From Moringa oleifera (Eukaryota > Streptophyta > Magnoliopsida > Brassicales > Moringaceae), in the NCBI GenBank assembly GCA_021397835.1, contig JAJFZO010000286.1, forward strand, positions 48,501 to 112,500: DNA of 64,000 bases, given 5' to 3'. The position numbers and the translations under genes are program-made. The notes below the pieces were generated by a model that was not told the origin of the DNA, did not search any database, and saw only the letters and a list, made by a program, of their open reading frames with translations. Shown here piece by piece: positions 11,901-24,217 of this stretch; position 1 is the first letter of the stretch; each line of letters starts with the position of its first letter.

Positions 11901-14900
11901 TGACTATAATCAAGAGCTTTTCAAAGAGTTTGATAAAACTACAATTTCTAAAGTCAAAATTGAAAATGAAGCATATTTTGCAGTAAAAACCAAAGGGACA
12001 GTGGCAATCAAAGGTCACACATGTTTGAAATTAATTTTTAATCTTTTATATATTCTTAAATTAATCAAAATCTTTTGAATATTGGTCAGATACTGAATAA
12101 ACAATATAAGGTGTTATTTGAGGATAATCATTACTTGATTATTGATGCTTGATTGCTGATGCATAAGGCAGAGGTTTAAAATCTAAATGAAAGGTAAAAA
12201 ATTTACCTTGAATATGATGTAAGAGCAGTAGATGCAACACATAAAAAAGACAATAGTGCAATGTTTTTGTATAGAAAATTGGGACATTTTCATCATAAGA
12301 CCTTCTCTTTGAGAAGGCCTGCCTAAATTAAAAGAAGCTAGCTATCAATATGAGAAGTAAACCAGACTTCCTTTTCAACAAAACAAGGCTTGGAAAGCTA
12401 CGTAGAAATTGCAAGTAGTTTACTAAGATATGAGAGGATCAATGATAACACATTATACCCCTCAATAGAATAAGATGATTGCAGGAAAAAGTTTGCCAAC
12501 AAAGGCTTATAAACAAAGAACTACATTTGAAGCATGGTATGACTATAAACCAAAGTTGCAAAGTTTCAAAAAACTTCAAGTTGAAACTTTATTTAACTCC
12601 TAAGAGAAATATAAAGAGAAGGAGAAATACTGTCAAAACTACTACAAAAAAGAAAAATAAAAAATTCCAACATCCTGACAAAGGCACATCAGATATGAAT
12701 TCCTAAGGAAAAAAGTTGATACATGTAGCAAACATATCAAATAAGAGTGTTAGCAATATGCTTTATTTGCTACTGTTTTTAGATAAGATAAAATAGGATC
12801 TAGTCTTTTGCTATTTCAAATAAATTTGGATGAGGATAAGAGCAATCTTTTGGTTTGAATTTTGGATAGAAACAATCTTTTAGTTTGAATTTTGAATTCA
12901 GATTTTTAGGATATCTAGATAACTTAAAATTTTAGGTTTTGATTGTTTTCTTTTTTTTTCCCAATAAATTAGATCTCTATCAATGAAATAAGTGAGTAAT
13001 TTGAAATCCCAAAATTTCTTTATCTTCTTGTTTATTATTCTTCATCTTAAAAGCCACCAAATGAAATGAAGATTGATCAGGAAGATAACAAAGACAGTCT
13101 CTATTTTCACTTTACTTTATTAATACTAAGAACCCACTCAAGGCAAAGCAATTACATGTACCTTCCATATTCACGATGATGCTAGCTAATGGATTTTCAA
13201 TTTGCTTTATTAATGCCAAGAACCACAGTGAGCCCAAGGAGATAGCCCCACAAGACTAGGAAAATCACAAGGCTTAATTGCCTCAACACAGAATCGAACT
13301 CGGTACCTCTTGTCCCTATCCAGTCTATCCATACCACTGGGATAACCTCATGGTGGTGAGAACAACAACATATTGAATTTAGATATAAAGCAATATGTCA
13401 TTAAATACTACATTCAAGTACCTTTGAGAACAACAACATATTGAATTTAGATATAAAGCAACATGTCATTAAATACTACATTCAAGTACCTTCAAGAACA
13501 AAAACATATTGAATTTAGATATAAAGCAACATGTCATTAGATACTACATTCAAGTACCTTCAAGAACAACAACATATTGACTTTAGAAATAAAGTAATAT
13601 GTTATTAAATACTATATTCAAGTACCTTCCATTTCTTAACATTAGATGCTTCAGAAATCCAGCATGAGAATGAACATTATATGGAGAAAGACCTAGCTCT
13701 GGATATCTCCAATTGTCTTGTACAGCAACTAGAACCTACACATAAGAAATAAAATCAAGAATGACAGTTTCTTTTTTTTTTCCTTTTTGGGGAAGGTGGG
13801 TAAGCACACATGGACAATTAGAAGTTGCAAAATCTATAAGCAGAAAAATACCAATCATACACCCTAGTTTTCTTTTTTATCTATTCAGGCTTATGTTTCT
13901 AACCAAAAAGATAGCTATGTCAACAGAACCTTGATACTGGCAAGTTCTTTGACTGTTATTCCAGAAACAACATAAGGTTCTTCAACTCATTATCACATAT
14001 AAGAAATAGAAGCTTTGCAAGGAGACAGTACCATTTAAACAGGTAAGACAAAGACAAGAACAAGCATGGTGCTTGCTCTCCAAAACTCCAACCTCACAAG
14101 CATCATCAGTCGTCATCTCTTCCTCACTCTATTCCAATCTTACTTCCCCATCCCACCACTAATATCTAGGTTGAATCATCTCACACAATCTTACATCATT
14201 GTTTTGCTTTATGATTTTAATCTTTCTTAATCAAATTCCCCAAGTGAGATATGTTCATATGTTTAGCACACAGTGCAGCCATAAACATGACCACCTCTTT
14301 GAAGGAAAGCACACTTCTCCAACTTTTCCTCGCCTCCATTGTCATGGAAATTTTTATTTATCTAACTATGTTGGCTGATGGACAACATGAGAGCGCAAAT
14401 GTCAAGTTAAAGGATAGGTATAAACAAGATATCCCAACTTTCTTCATAAATGGCACAGAAAATTATTTCAAATCCCAGCGATACGTAGTATCTACAAGCG
14501 AGAACCCAGAGCTATTAATAGTGCAATCACATACCATATTAGCAGGCTCACTTTGTAATAAGCACTTGTTAACATTTAGAACCTTGTCAAAAAAGCCAGG
14601 TGCATGTAGTCCCAGTGCATAGTTCTCCTCAGCATCTTGCTTCTCCTGTAAGGCTTCTGTAGGTAACCATCTTTGAGGACCAAATGAGAACTCCATCTGC
14701 AAAGGAGAGAAGTTGCAACTCAGAAATTTAGGTGATTATCTTTTGTTTTAAAAGTTGTCTCTTCACTCTCTTTTTCATACATTTTACAACCTAATGCAAA
14801 TCTCTCACTCGACAAGTCACTATATGATATTATATCAATTTCAAAAACCTAAAAAGAAAACCATTATTCTCATTTCATTCATCAGAATTTAACAAAGCCA

Positions 14901-16525
14901 AGTTCATGAAGTTAATGATTAACCTTATTTCGGTAGTGAAATTGGATATCACAAGGAACTATAGGCTTCATGATGCCATTTAATCCTGGATCTTTATCAG
15001 AAAACTTCCCAACATGTATCATCAGTTCATGAACTTGTTGCTCCTTGGCTTTGAGTTGAGCCTCGTAAGACAAATTTTGAGTTTTACAACCACCGCAATA
15101 TGAAGCATATTCACAAGGAGCATCTACAAAGTCCCAATGAGGTGATAACGTCTTCAACTTAATTGCCTACACATTCACCAAAATAAATTGAAAAAAGATC
15201 ACCACAAGAAAGAAAGTTAAAAGATAAAAGTGGATTACACAAGTCACACATCCAATACCTTTCTCAAACATAGAAGTTGAGCTAAAACAACCTTTCCATG
15301 ATTGACTTATCTCAATGTGAACCTAACATAACTATTTTAGAGAAACAAAACCAGCAAAAGGGAAGACGTAGACAACAGATTTCTAGTCCTTTCCATTCTT
15401 TCACTCTTCCTCAAACTTCTAAGCAACCAACCAATACTCTGCGAATTCCACAAGAGCTACAATAGAAATTGATTCAACATAATTGGTACAGCTACTTTAC
15501 CCTTAAGCTTGTATCCTCACTCCTTAAGACAAATACAAAAAGCATAGGGAACCAGAAATGAATCTTTTTGGCCTTTCCTTGACTGTTGTCCTCCTTAATA
15601 CTACTAGAAACCAAAATAAGTCAGCACATTTTACAAATTTGCACATGCAATATGTGCTGCTTCTTTAATCCAACCTCAATTCATTTCTTACTAGAGCATA
15701 TAAAACACATATTTAAGAATATTTCCTAAGTAAGCTCAGCCATTCAATTTGTACATCCCACACAGAACATATGAGAAGATCCCAACATTTCAAATTTACA
15801 ATTCTTCTAGTCCATCTTTTCCCTCAACCTTTAACCACAACCATATCTGTCATTTCACAAACAATTAATTGCAAGCACAAGTGCATGTACCAAATTTCTA
15901 ATATTTTTCTTTTCCTTTTTCCTTAGTGTTCTCATGGACAAATCAAAACATACAAAATTCTGCATTTCAAAAATAACTAGACTGCAGCATAAGTACATTG
16001 CACACAAGTTGTAGTCATTTTCTTCCATTTTCCTTGATATCTGCCACTTGACGGACAACTAAATAACCAGTAAAGTGTATAGAACCAAACCTCAGCATAG
16101 TTCCCCTTCTTGCGGGTAACGCGTCCAATGAAGCGCTCACCAGGGAGTGCACGGTCACACATGACAACAAACCCAGTGTGTGCCACCTTGCACACGCCCC
16201 TTCCCTTGAAAGCCAAACTCTCACAGACTAACTCCAAACTCTGACCTCTCTTCGGGAAAAATGACTTTGACTTGGTATTACTCCTTCCAGTGTCACTGTT
16301 TGCACTGCTGTTGTTATCTTCCTCATCGCTGTTATTATTGGTTCTGGGTTGAATTTGTTGCAGGTCTCCAGTGAGAGGAGAGGAAGACGAGAGAGAGGCA
16401 AGAGAGGAGGTTCGCCGGAGTGCAAGGAACCATGGGCGCGTGGTGGCTAAGCACCTGAACCCATGGCTTGGTGTTGTGGCCATGTATTTTTTCGGGATGG
16501 GATTTGTTGCCCCAGCTTGGAGCAA
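5956..16525 (-). CDS. RNA (uracil-5-)-methyltransferase, TrmA/RlmD (RumA)-like
   Basis: Ten exons (5' to 3' on the minus strand): 16091-16525, 14924-15166, 14535-14696, 13626-13735, 8683-8791, 7786-7941, 7490-7605, 7242-7408, 6138-6268, 5956-6063. Together they give 578 residues with consistent phases. Seen: an N-terminal Ser/Arg-rich leader suited to organelle import, a TRAM-type RNA-binding domain (about 88-145), the Fe-S cysteines Cys163, Cys169 and Cys172 (CGGC), SAM motif DLFCGTGTIGL (429-439), DPNRPG (500-505, the DPPR-like motif) and catalytic Cys527 in VYVSCNP. The family methylates uracil C5 in rRNA or tRNA using SAM. A second ATG at 16483 (residue 15) starts a more typical transit peptide and could be the true start. 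The 4834-bp intron 8792-13625 holds transposons. By remembered synteny it corresponds to At3g21300. The RNA target and organelle are inferred. Confidence 0.93.
9865..10118 (+). other. Short acidic open frame in the large intron, unrecognised
   Basis: Sense-orientation frame antisense to the host gene, beginning MMDIEDFEDGETSKKQKRG and continuing into a Glu/Asp/Lys-rich segment until the left Copia LTR. It follows a microsatellite patch at 9765-9846 made of AT, CG/CA and AT dinucleotides. I recognise no family. It may be a captured coding fragment or a chance frame. Confidence 0.25.
10119..10351 (+). repeat. Left LTR of the Copia remnant
   Basis: Aligns by eye with 12748-13043: shared start, the shared phrase AGGATAAGANCAATCTTTT, the GATATCTAGATAA segment and the AATGAAATAAGTGAG segment. 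The right copy has an extra partial internal duplication (AACAATCTTTTAGTTTGAAT). Confidence 0.75.
10364..11017 (-). mobile_element. 5'-truncated LINE nested in the Copia element
   Basis: Minus-strand orientation. A 15-base T run at 10379-10393 is its poly(A) tail, preceded on the element strand by a LINE-like 3' end (GCCTTATAGTTAATATAATGC). Around 10640-10900 the minus strand carries broken pieces like the zinc-binding domain found at the end of plant LINE reverse transcriptases: CFLCKEQAKTVDHVIL, followed by WSREIWENALALLG. The insertion is flanked by near-identical target-site duplications: ATTATCTTGAGAGACTT (10364-10380) and ATTATCTTGAAGACTT (11002-11017). This dates the LINE after the Copia insertion. 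Confidence 0.8.
12748..13043 (+). repeat. Right LTR of the Copia remnant
   Basis: Second terminal repeat, longer than the left one because of an internal partial duplication near 12840-12900 and an extra T-rich end (TTATTATTCTTCA, to 13043) that the left copy has lost. Confidence 0.7.
13190..13350 (-). repeat. Possible tRNA-derived SINE remnant
   Basis: On the minus strand the segment reads like a Pol III promoter: an A-box-like TATCCCAGTGGTATGG followed about 30 bases later by a B-box-like GAGTTCGATTC, then a non-tRNA body ending GGCATTAATAAAG. It cannot fold into a complete tRNA as far as I can see. A related ending (TTTATTAATACTAAGAACCCA) occurs at about 13117. The assignment is tentative. 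Confidence 0.35.
13361..13632. repeat. Four tandem copies of a 68-bp unit spanning a splice donor
   Basis: Copies start at 13361, 13429, 13497 and 13565, each exactly 68 bp and nearly identical (AACAACAACATATTGAATTT at the start, TTCAAGTACCTT near the end). The last copy covers the 3' end of methyltransferase exon 4 and its donor (junction 13626/13625, minus strand). The other three copies therefore each carry a donor-like AAG|GTACTTGAA, lying 68, 136 and 204 nt further into the intron. Confidence 0.93.
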
Positions 16526-17272
16526 GAAGAAGGCTTTATGAACATTTTTTATTTTAAAAAGTTAATGAATAAATTATGAACAGGAAGTAATATATAAATT
16601 TATATTAATTAGCCATATTATATTATTTAAATTATTTTAGTTATTTATCACAATAATTACATTAATTTATTACTTTTAATTCATTTTTTTTATTTTCTAA
16701 TGGAACTCGTAATAAATATAATGTGATTAATTAATTATTTAAAAATCTATTTCTGTAAATTTTAAATAATTTTTAATTCAAAAATTATTTATTATAATTT
16801 TTTAAATATTTAATAATAAAAATATTTTTGATACTAAAAAATTAAAAAAATAAATAATGATAATGTAAATAATTTTTTATATTTATAAAAATTTTCAAAT
16901 CATATTTTATTACAAAATTTTTGATCTAAATGTTTTTAATTTTTAATTTTTTTATAATATTTAATATTTAATTTAAAATTAAATTTGACTGTGACATATA
17001 GATAAAGGTTTAAATCTTTTACCCCATACCAAGTAAGTAAAATTAGTTAAAAATTAAAAATAAATACATTATTGAAAATAAAAACAATTGAGAGCCGTAT
17101 TTGTAGTTAATCGCTCCGAGCACTGAGCGGTTGGATCACCAAGTCACCGCATAAATATCGCCTATCCGAAAACCCTAACCCCATCAACCTCGCAGCCTCG
17201 CTTTCTTTTCCTTTCTTTGCTGCTGTGCAGACGAAGTGTGCGGACGAGGGAGCAACCAGCGTTCAACTACAC
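16526..17272. promoter_or_regulatory. Divergent promoter region, methyltransferase / eS30
   Basis: About 750 bp between two divergent start codons. Bases 16545-17060 are extremely AT-rich. The eS30 side has a TATA-like ATAAATAT (17151-17158), a telo-box AAACCCTAA (17170-17178) and a pyrimidine-rich leader (TTTCTTTTCCTTTCTTTG, about 17200-17218). Telo-boxes are typical of plant ribosomal protein promoters. Confidence 0.65.
17170..17178 (+). promoter_or_regulatory. Telo-box (AAACCCTAA)
   Basis: Lies between the TATA-like element and the eS30 start codon. This motif is established as common in promoters of plant translation-machinery genes. Confidence 0.7.
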
Positions 17273-18718
<1,446 letters not shown>

Positions 18719-19805
18719 GCTTTGCTCTTGGAAGCATTGCTAGTGTAAGCTAGGGAGTTTAATGGAAAGCTATTTCCAAATTTTGGATGGTCTTTATAGG
18801 ATTAAGTTGTCATGTTCTTTGTTGTTTGTAGTGACATTATTCTGTTTGAAGCACTTTTTTTTTTTTAATTATGGAAGGTAGGTACTAAATGTATTTTTAA
18901 TTAATTGATGTAATGACAATTGATCTGTGATCTCATTTATGTAAAGTTAGTAAATACTGGTTTAAACCAGCTCATTGTAAGACATATTCATCAAAGAAGA
19001 AGTTTCACCTTGATGGTGATAAAATGAATCCCTAGATGTGCAAAAAAAGGTTCTTGATGTTGATCATAATTATGCAAGGAGAAGCTTTGCCCAACCTATT
19101 TCTCCTTGTTTTGATAAGCAAATGAAGTTCAAGTTGATGGCCAACTCAACTTCCTCTCGGCTGGGATCATGGGCTCATTAACAGTGCAGGATGATGCATG
19201 ATTGGCCACCCTCAGATATTTGTGGGTAATGCTTAAATGGAATCCATTCCATATTCCTCTTGCCCTTTATATGCTTAAAGTCCAACTTATAATGGCCCAT
19301 CAGCCATAATTGAAGAACATACAACGGCAATAAATAATCTATTGAATCAATGGTGGGTGGAACTTTAATTTTGTGAACGTTTCTCCCAGAAACACAAAGA
19401 TGGTGGTCATACTCAGAAAAGAGTTTGTTCTTTTTTAGTAAACTTGGAAAAGGTGTGGCTTGGGCAAAGTTCAGGTACGAAACAATAGGGCCAAAGTTTC
19501 AGACTTGAAGCAGAACCGGAAGCTTCCGGAGAAGCCCTGACAGCACACTTGGCATAGCAGTCTACCCAACACGCACGCAACCCACCCACATGTACGAGCA
19601 AGCTCTTGCTCCAAATAATTAAAAGAACCATGGGGAAGAAAGACAAAAACAGACGTTTCCCATGTCAATCCTAGGTTCCCTCATCCTACTTGTCACCTCG
19701 CTCTCTCCTCTCTCTTCCTCTCTCTCTTGTGGAGAGTTCAGTTTCAACTCTAATCAATAGGAGTTTCGAAAGCCAGAAGTTTCATGACAACGGCATCCCA
19801 CTTAA

Positions 19806-19846
<41 letters not shown>

Positions 19847-20440
19847 CACGACATTAATTGTAGTAACATCCAATAAAAGCTGGCGCAATTCAGGAATGGA
19901 AGCGAATGGTGAACCGGTCCAACTCGTTCCTCAGACGTTTCTTTTTCGTTGATTCAACCTTATATAACTAGGAAAAATCAAATGCACATCCCACATGGTA
20001 ACAAAATCCCTTTTTCCTGTTTCTCTCTCAAAATCACCAGTATCGTTATCATATTACATGTTATGTGTATATTCTCCGAGAAAACAGGTAGAAGATGTAT
20101 TGATTTGTAGAAATTCTTACCTTTCTTGGCAATATTTTCTATTTAGGCAAAAACCCATTTGGCAGGATTTCCTTTCTGTCTGCCTGTTGATTTTGATCTT
20201 GTTGACATGTTCTCAGGCTTTTATGATACTGTAATAGTACCGTATGGGATTTGATTGGTGAAGAAAATAAAACACCCAAATGGCCGGAACCAAACTTCAT
20301 TATTTTCCTTTATAAGATTCTATGTCATGCTCTGGTTCTGTCACTAGGAGAGGTATCCATTCCAAACAGCTGTTTTCATATTTAATTTTAGAGAAAATTC
20401 AGTAGCCAGAAAGTGAGTGTGATAGAGAACCACGGATTAT
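18719..20440. other. Intergenic region and leader of the DUF266 gene
   Basis: Holds the eS30 3' UTR and the promoter and 5' leader of the downstream glycosyltransferase. A CT microsatellite (19808-19843) lies in the presumed promoter or leader. The short minus-strand frames around 19413-19668 overlap one another and show no family features. Confidence 0.6.
19808..19843. repeat. (CT)n microsatellite
   Basis: About 18 uninterrupted CT units upstream of the DUF266 gene. CT tracts are frequent in plant 5' UTRs and core promoters. Confidence 0.9.
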
Positions 20441-21639
20441 ATGCAACCGAGGTTGCTATCAATGGAGGAGGGAAAGGACCCTGCCTCTACTGCTACTTTT
20501 AGAACAAACCAAGCTAGGGCTTTGCCATTGAGAGTTCTTCAAATTTTCTTGCTATTTCTGACTCTGGGACTTGGATTTTCAATCATTAGTCTGCACATGT
20601 TCCGGTATTTTGGAATTCACAATATAGCCCCGGCAGCACCGACCACTATACTTCCTTGCTTTGAAGAGGCTAATAGTATAGAAAGTTGGATTAGGCCACC
20701 CTCAAAACTCTGGCATACCATGAATGACACTGAGCTGCTATGGCGAGCTTCATTTTTTCCTGGAAGGAAGGGTTATCCATTTAAGAGAGTTCCTAAGATT
20801 GCCTTCATGTTCTTGACGAAGGGGCCGTTGCCTCTGGCACCCCTTTGGGAGAGGTTCTTCAAGGGACATGAGGGGCTTTATTCAATCTATGTTCATGCAC
20901 TGCCATCCTATGTCTCAGATTACCCAAGGTCATCAGTGTTCTACCAGAGACAAGTCCCTAGTCAGGTATTGCCAACCTTTCAATTCTTATATATTTGAGC
21001 AGTACTTATTTCTTTACATACATCTACGATTTGCAGATTAATGTGATTCTGCTGAAAGCCATCATTACAGGTGTTAGGAAACTATCAGTTTCGATGGGAA
21101 GCAATCTCTATCATTGTTTGGCATGCTCGCTTTTGAGATGGATGATATCCATTTATCTATCATATAAATTAGCGTGATTGTGTGCTCATGTTTTGTTCCT
21201 TCTGCAGATATCAAAACCTTACTGTGTGCTCGTAACAGTTGAAACACATTTTATTACCATTGATTTATGTTAAATGTTAATGTTCATAAACATTTTTGTG
21301 AAGTCTATAGAATCTTATTTTGATAAGAGTTATTACTCAAAGACAAGAAAAATAGGAAAGTCAGAGCGGTTAAAATGGATATTTCCTTGTTTACTAGTTT
21401 GATATTGCATTGAACTGAACTTTCCTTTTGTTTTCTTTTTCTTTTCCCTTTTAAAGTTTATTGGATTTGTGCAAAATAAATTTTCTAAGTTACTGGGAAG
21501 AAATAGTGGCATATATAAATTTGAACTCAGGTAACATTTTGTGGAAGGTATGTTGGCTACTGGTTCAAGTGGTTGAGCAAAGGGCTTGGGTCTGGGATTG
21601 ATGGTAAGTTTGGACCTCTCCTAAAAGAAAGAAGCCGGG

Positions 21640-21694
<55 letters not shown>

Positions 21695-23597
21695 TGGGGT
21701 TGGGAAGAAGGTTAAAAGAGAATGTTACATTCTTATTTGTGTTTATGTCTAGATATTCATATTGGTTGTAAGGCTTGCATATTGTAGACATATGAGTGTA
21801 TATTCTAGCTTCATGGTTCCTCATGTTGTAGTCATTATGAAGTCCCATCACTAGAGCTGTCGTGTGTCAGGAAGAAAGAAAAGACGTAAAATCTGCTATG
21901 TAATTTGTTTTGCCTACTCTAGCTGTTGTTGGATGCCAATATACTGCTGCTGGTGTTCTTCAATGTATTCTGGGTGCAATATTAATCGAGTTTTCATATA
22001 TTTATTTTGTGGACAGAGTTGTTTCTCATTAAAAGAGCATCATTTATTTTAGCATTAATTTCAAGTTCCTAAAAAGCTCACATCTGCACTTTTTTGTTTC
22101 AGATGTAATTTATAACTGTTTGGAAGTAATCTAAAAGAAACATAACCACATTGTATAAGGTACTTGAGAGGTTCTACTTATTTCTTGTTTCATAATCAGC
22201 AAGATGATCCCAAAGGCTTCTAATGATTTCTGTTTAGTTTAAATATTTGGAAGAAGGAACTTAACATGAAAGTAGAATTACAGTCTTTGGATGTACAGTT
22301 TGACGCCAAATGGCAAAATGCATCTCAAATTTAGCCTGTGCGAAATTGGCAGCCCATTCTACAGGTTTTTTGAACTTCCAGTGTCTATTAATATGGGAAT
22401 GTCTTAGAACCAAATGAGCAGGAACCACTTGGAAAATCCCAAGTGGATGTCATGTTTTTAATGCTCTCCTGTTGCTGCATTCAAAATTGACGTTTTCTTT
22501 TTTATTCCCCATGCCTGGGAAAGAAAATTTGAGTTCTATGTGGAATTTATGTGTTAAGTCTATTGATTCCTTCGTAAGTGTTTGGATAATGTGACCACAA
22601 AATGCCACGCTTACTGATGCTAACAATTTTTTTGTCCTTTAGATAAAATTGTATGGGAATGGTCTCGTCCCTTACTCACCTAAGTATGTACATGGTGACA
22701 AATTGCCTTGAAGTAGTGCAATGCAGCACTATAACTTTGACATTATTTGCCATCATTAATTCACCTTGAGATTTATGTTCTCTTTTAGCAATCTCATCTC
22801 TGTTGTTAAGTTGATATCTTGGAAGCATTTACCTTTTTACTCCTGAGTTGGCCCTGCAATTCTGTGTGATTTTTGCTTTTAGAGGATGCAACTTGGGGGA
22901 ATAGATGGTGATAATTATCTACTGTACTCTTATGGGAAATTATTGTTATTGTTTGCAGGTTGTGCAGTGGGGAGAAATGAGTATGTGTGATGCTGAGAGG
23001 AGACTCCTGGCTAATGCATTGCTTGATATTTCTAACGAATGGTTTATCCTTCTGTCTGAGGCATGCATTCCTCTCCACAACTTCAGCATTATCTATCGCT
23101 ACATATCAAGATCACGCTACAGCTTCTTGGGTTCATATGATGAGCCTGGACCTTATGGGAGAGGACGTTATAACAATAAAATGGAACCAGAGGTTACCCT
23201 TAGCCAGTGGCGTAAAGGGTCTCAGTGGTTTGAAGTTAACAGGAAACTTGCAGTTGATGTTGTCCGGGACACCACATATTACCCCAAGTTCAAAGAATTC
23301 TGCAAACCAGCCTGTTACGTGGACGAACACTACTTTCCCACAATGCTGAGCATCCGATCTGCACATGACTTGGCTAATAGAACGCTCACATGGACAGATT
23401 GGTCTAGGGGTGGTGCTCACCCAGCCACATTTGGGAAGAATGACATAACAGAAGAATTTTTCAAGAAGAGGTTCGAAGGTCAGATATGCCTTTACAATAA
23501 TCAGCAATCTACAGTCTGCTACCTTTTCGCAAGAAAGTTTGCTCCCAGTACATTAGACCCTCTATTAGGAGTGGCATCCAAGGTTTTCGGATTTTAA
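20441..23597 (+). CDS. DUF266/GT14-like core-2/I-branching glycosyltransferase
   Basis: Two exons, 20441-20965 and 22959-23597, give 387 residues. A single membrane helix lies near residues 31-52 (VLQIFLLFLTLGLGFSIIS), after a short basic cytoplasmic tail: a type II Golgi membrane protein. The luminal part has the features of the plant DUF266 branch of core-2/I-branching N-acetylglucosaminyltransferase-like proteins: KIAFMFLTKGPLPLAPLWERF, CDAERRLLANAL, VDEHYFPT (about 296-303) and WSRGGAHPATF (about 323-333). Acceptor and donor sugars are not established for most of this plant family, so activity is inferred. A second ATG at 20462 is possible. The 1993-bp intron includes a 51-base G run. Remembered syntenic counterpart: At3g21310. 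Confidence 0.93.
21642..21692. repeat. 51-base uninterrupted poly(G) tract
   Basis: Perfect G run in the single intron of the DUF266 gene. It produces a spurious polyproline frame on the minus strand. It could be a true hypermutable G-quadruplex tract or an assembly artefact of uncertain length. Confidence 0.95.
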
Positions 23598-24217
23598 AGA
23601 AGGCTTTGCTACTTTAGGTGTATTTCTGAGTTCCAATTGGAATGAGTTTATATACAAGCTAACATAGTTCAGAGAAGAGGGGAACGATCCCCTTTACTTT
23701 GAGTTCACAGGTATCATGATTGTTGCAAAGCATTTTGGTTGCATAGAAAATAGAATCCTGAATTAAGCTTCTTGGCTGATGGCCTAGAAGATATATTCTA
23801 TTTTTGTCTAGTTCTCAGGTGAAGTGAGTTCAACACGTATCAAAATATATTGCAGTCTCCCTTGGAAGGGATGAATTGTACCCATGATTTTGATTTAAGA
23901 ATAGTGTACAGTCATAGAGACTTTGTAAGCTGTCATTTGTTGCCCTGTAAGCTATAACAGGTACCCAGCCCATGAAGAGAAACATATATAAGAACCAGAT
24001 CACAAGGACCGCATTGGAACCCAGTTTTATTTTGGGGGTCCTGGCTATTCAGACAAATACCCATAGAACAGATACTGATACAAGAGACCCTGTAATTCAT
24101 ATAAAGGGGTCCAATAAGATTTGTCTTTTTATCTTCAAAAAGTATATACACATCATTAAACTATAAACTAGAATTACATACACAAAATACCACATATTCT
24201 ACATTACATTAGACAAA
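23598..24217. other. Convergent 3' flanks
   Basis: About 620 bp between the tail-to-tail stop codons of the DUF266 gene and the ELF3-like gene. It presumably holds both 3' UTRs. No further gene is seen. Confidence 0.7.

Larger units (their letters stand above)
10119..13043 (+). mobile_element. Decayed Ty1/Copia LTR retrotransposon inside an intron
   Basis: Two similar terminal sequences flank it: 10119-10351, starting TGCTAGCAATATG, and 12748-13043, starting TGTTAGCAATATG. Both share the AATGAAATAAGTGAG region near their ends. A primer-binding-like TGAATTAGAGC follows the left LTR at 10352-10362. Between them, on the plus strand and antisense to the host gene, are broken pieces of Copia gag (FDGTNY near 11140; ESIKEYSNRF near 11465), a gag-pre-integrase region around 11830-12320 (including KGTVAIKGHTCLKLI near 12000) and an integrase piece resembling TFEAWYDYKPKL near 12520-12560. 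Stops and frameshifts are frequent; reverse transcriptase and RNase H are missing. The left LTR lacks about 30 bases present at the end of the right LTR. No clear target-site duplication was found. Confidence 0.8.

Noticed and set aside
13190..13350. Functional tRNA gene
   Set aside because: A- and B-box-like motifs are present, but I could not form acceptor and anticodon stems; a SINE relic is more likely.
13361..13632. CRISPR array
   Set aside because: The 68-bp units are contiguous with no variable spacers, in a plant nuclear genome; it is a simple tandem duplication.
14251..14622. 123-codon plus-strand frame
   Set aside because: Overlaps exon 3 of the methyltransferase on the opposite strand and the adjoining intron; its residues show no known family.
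19413..19668. Overlapping minus-strand frames upstream of the DUF266 gene
   Set aside because: Two frames of the same bases, no domain, and located in the likely promoter of the plus-strand gene.
21621..21851. Polyproline-rich minus-strand frame
   Set aside because: It arises entirely from translating the 51-base G run inside the DUF266 intron.
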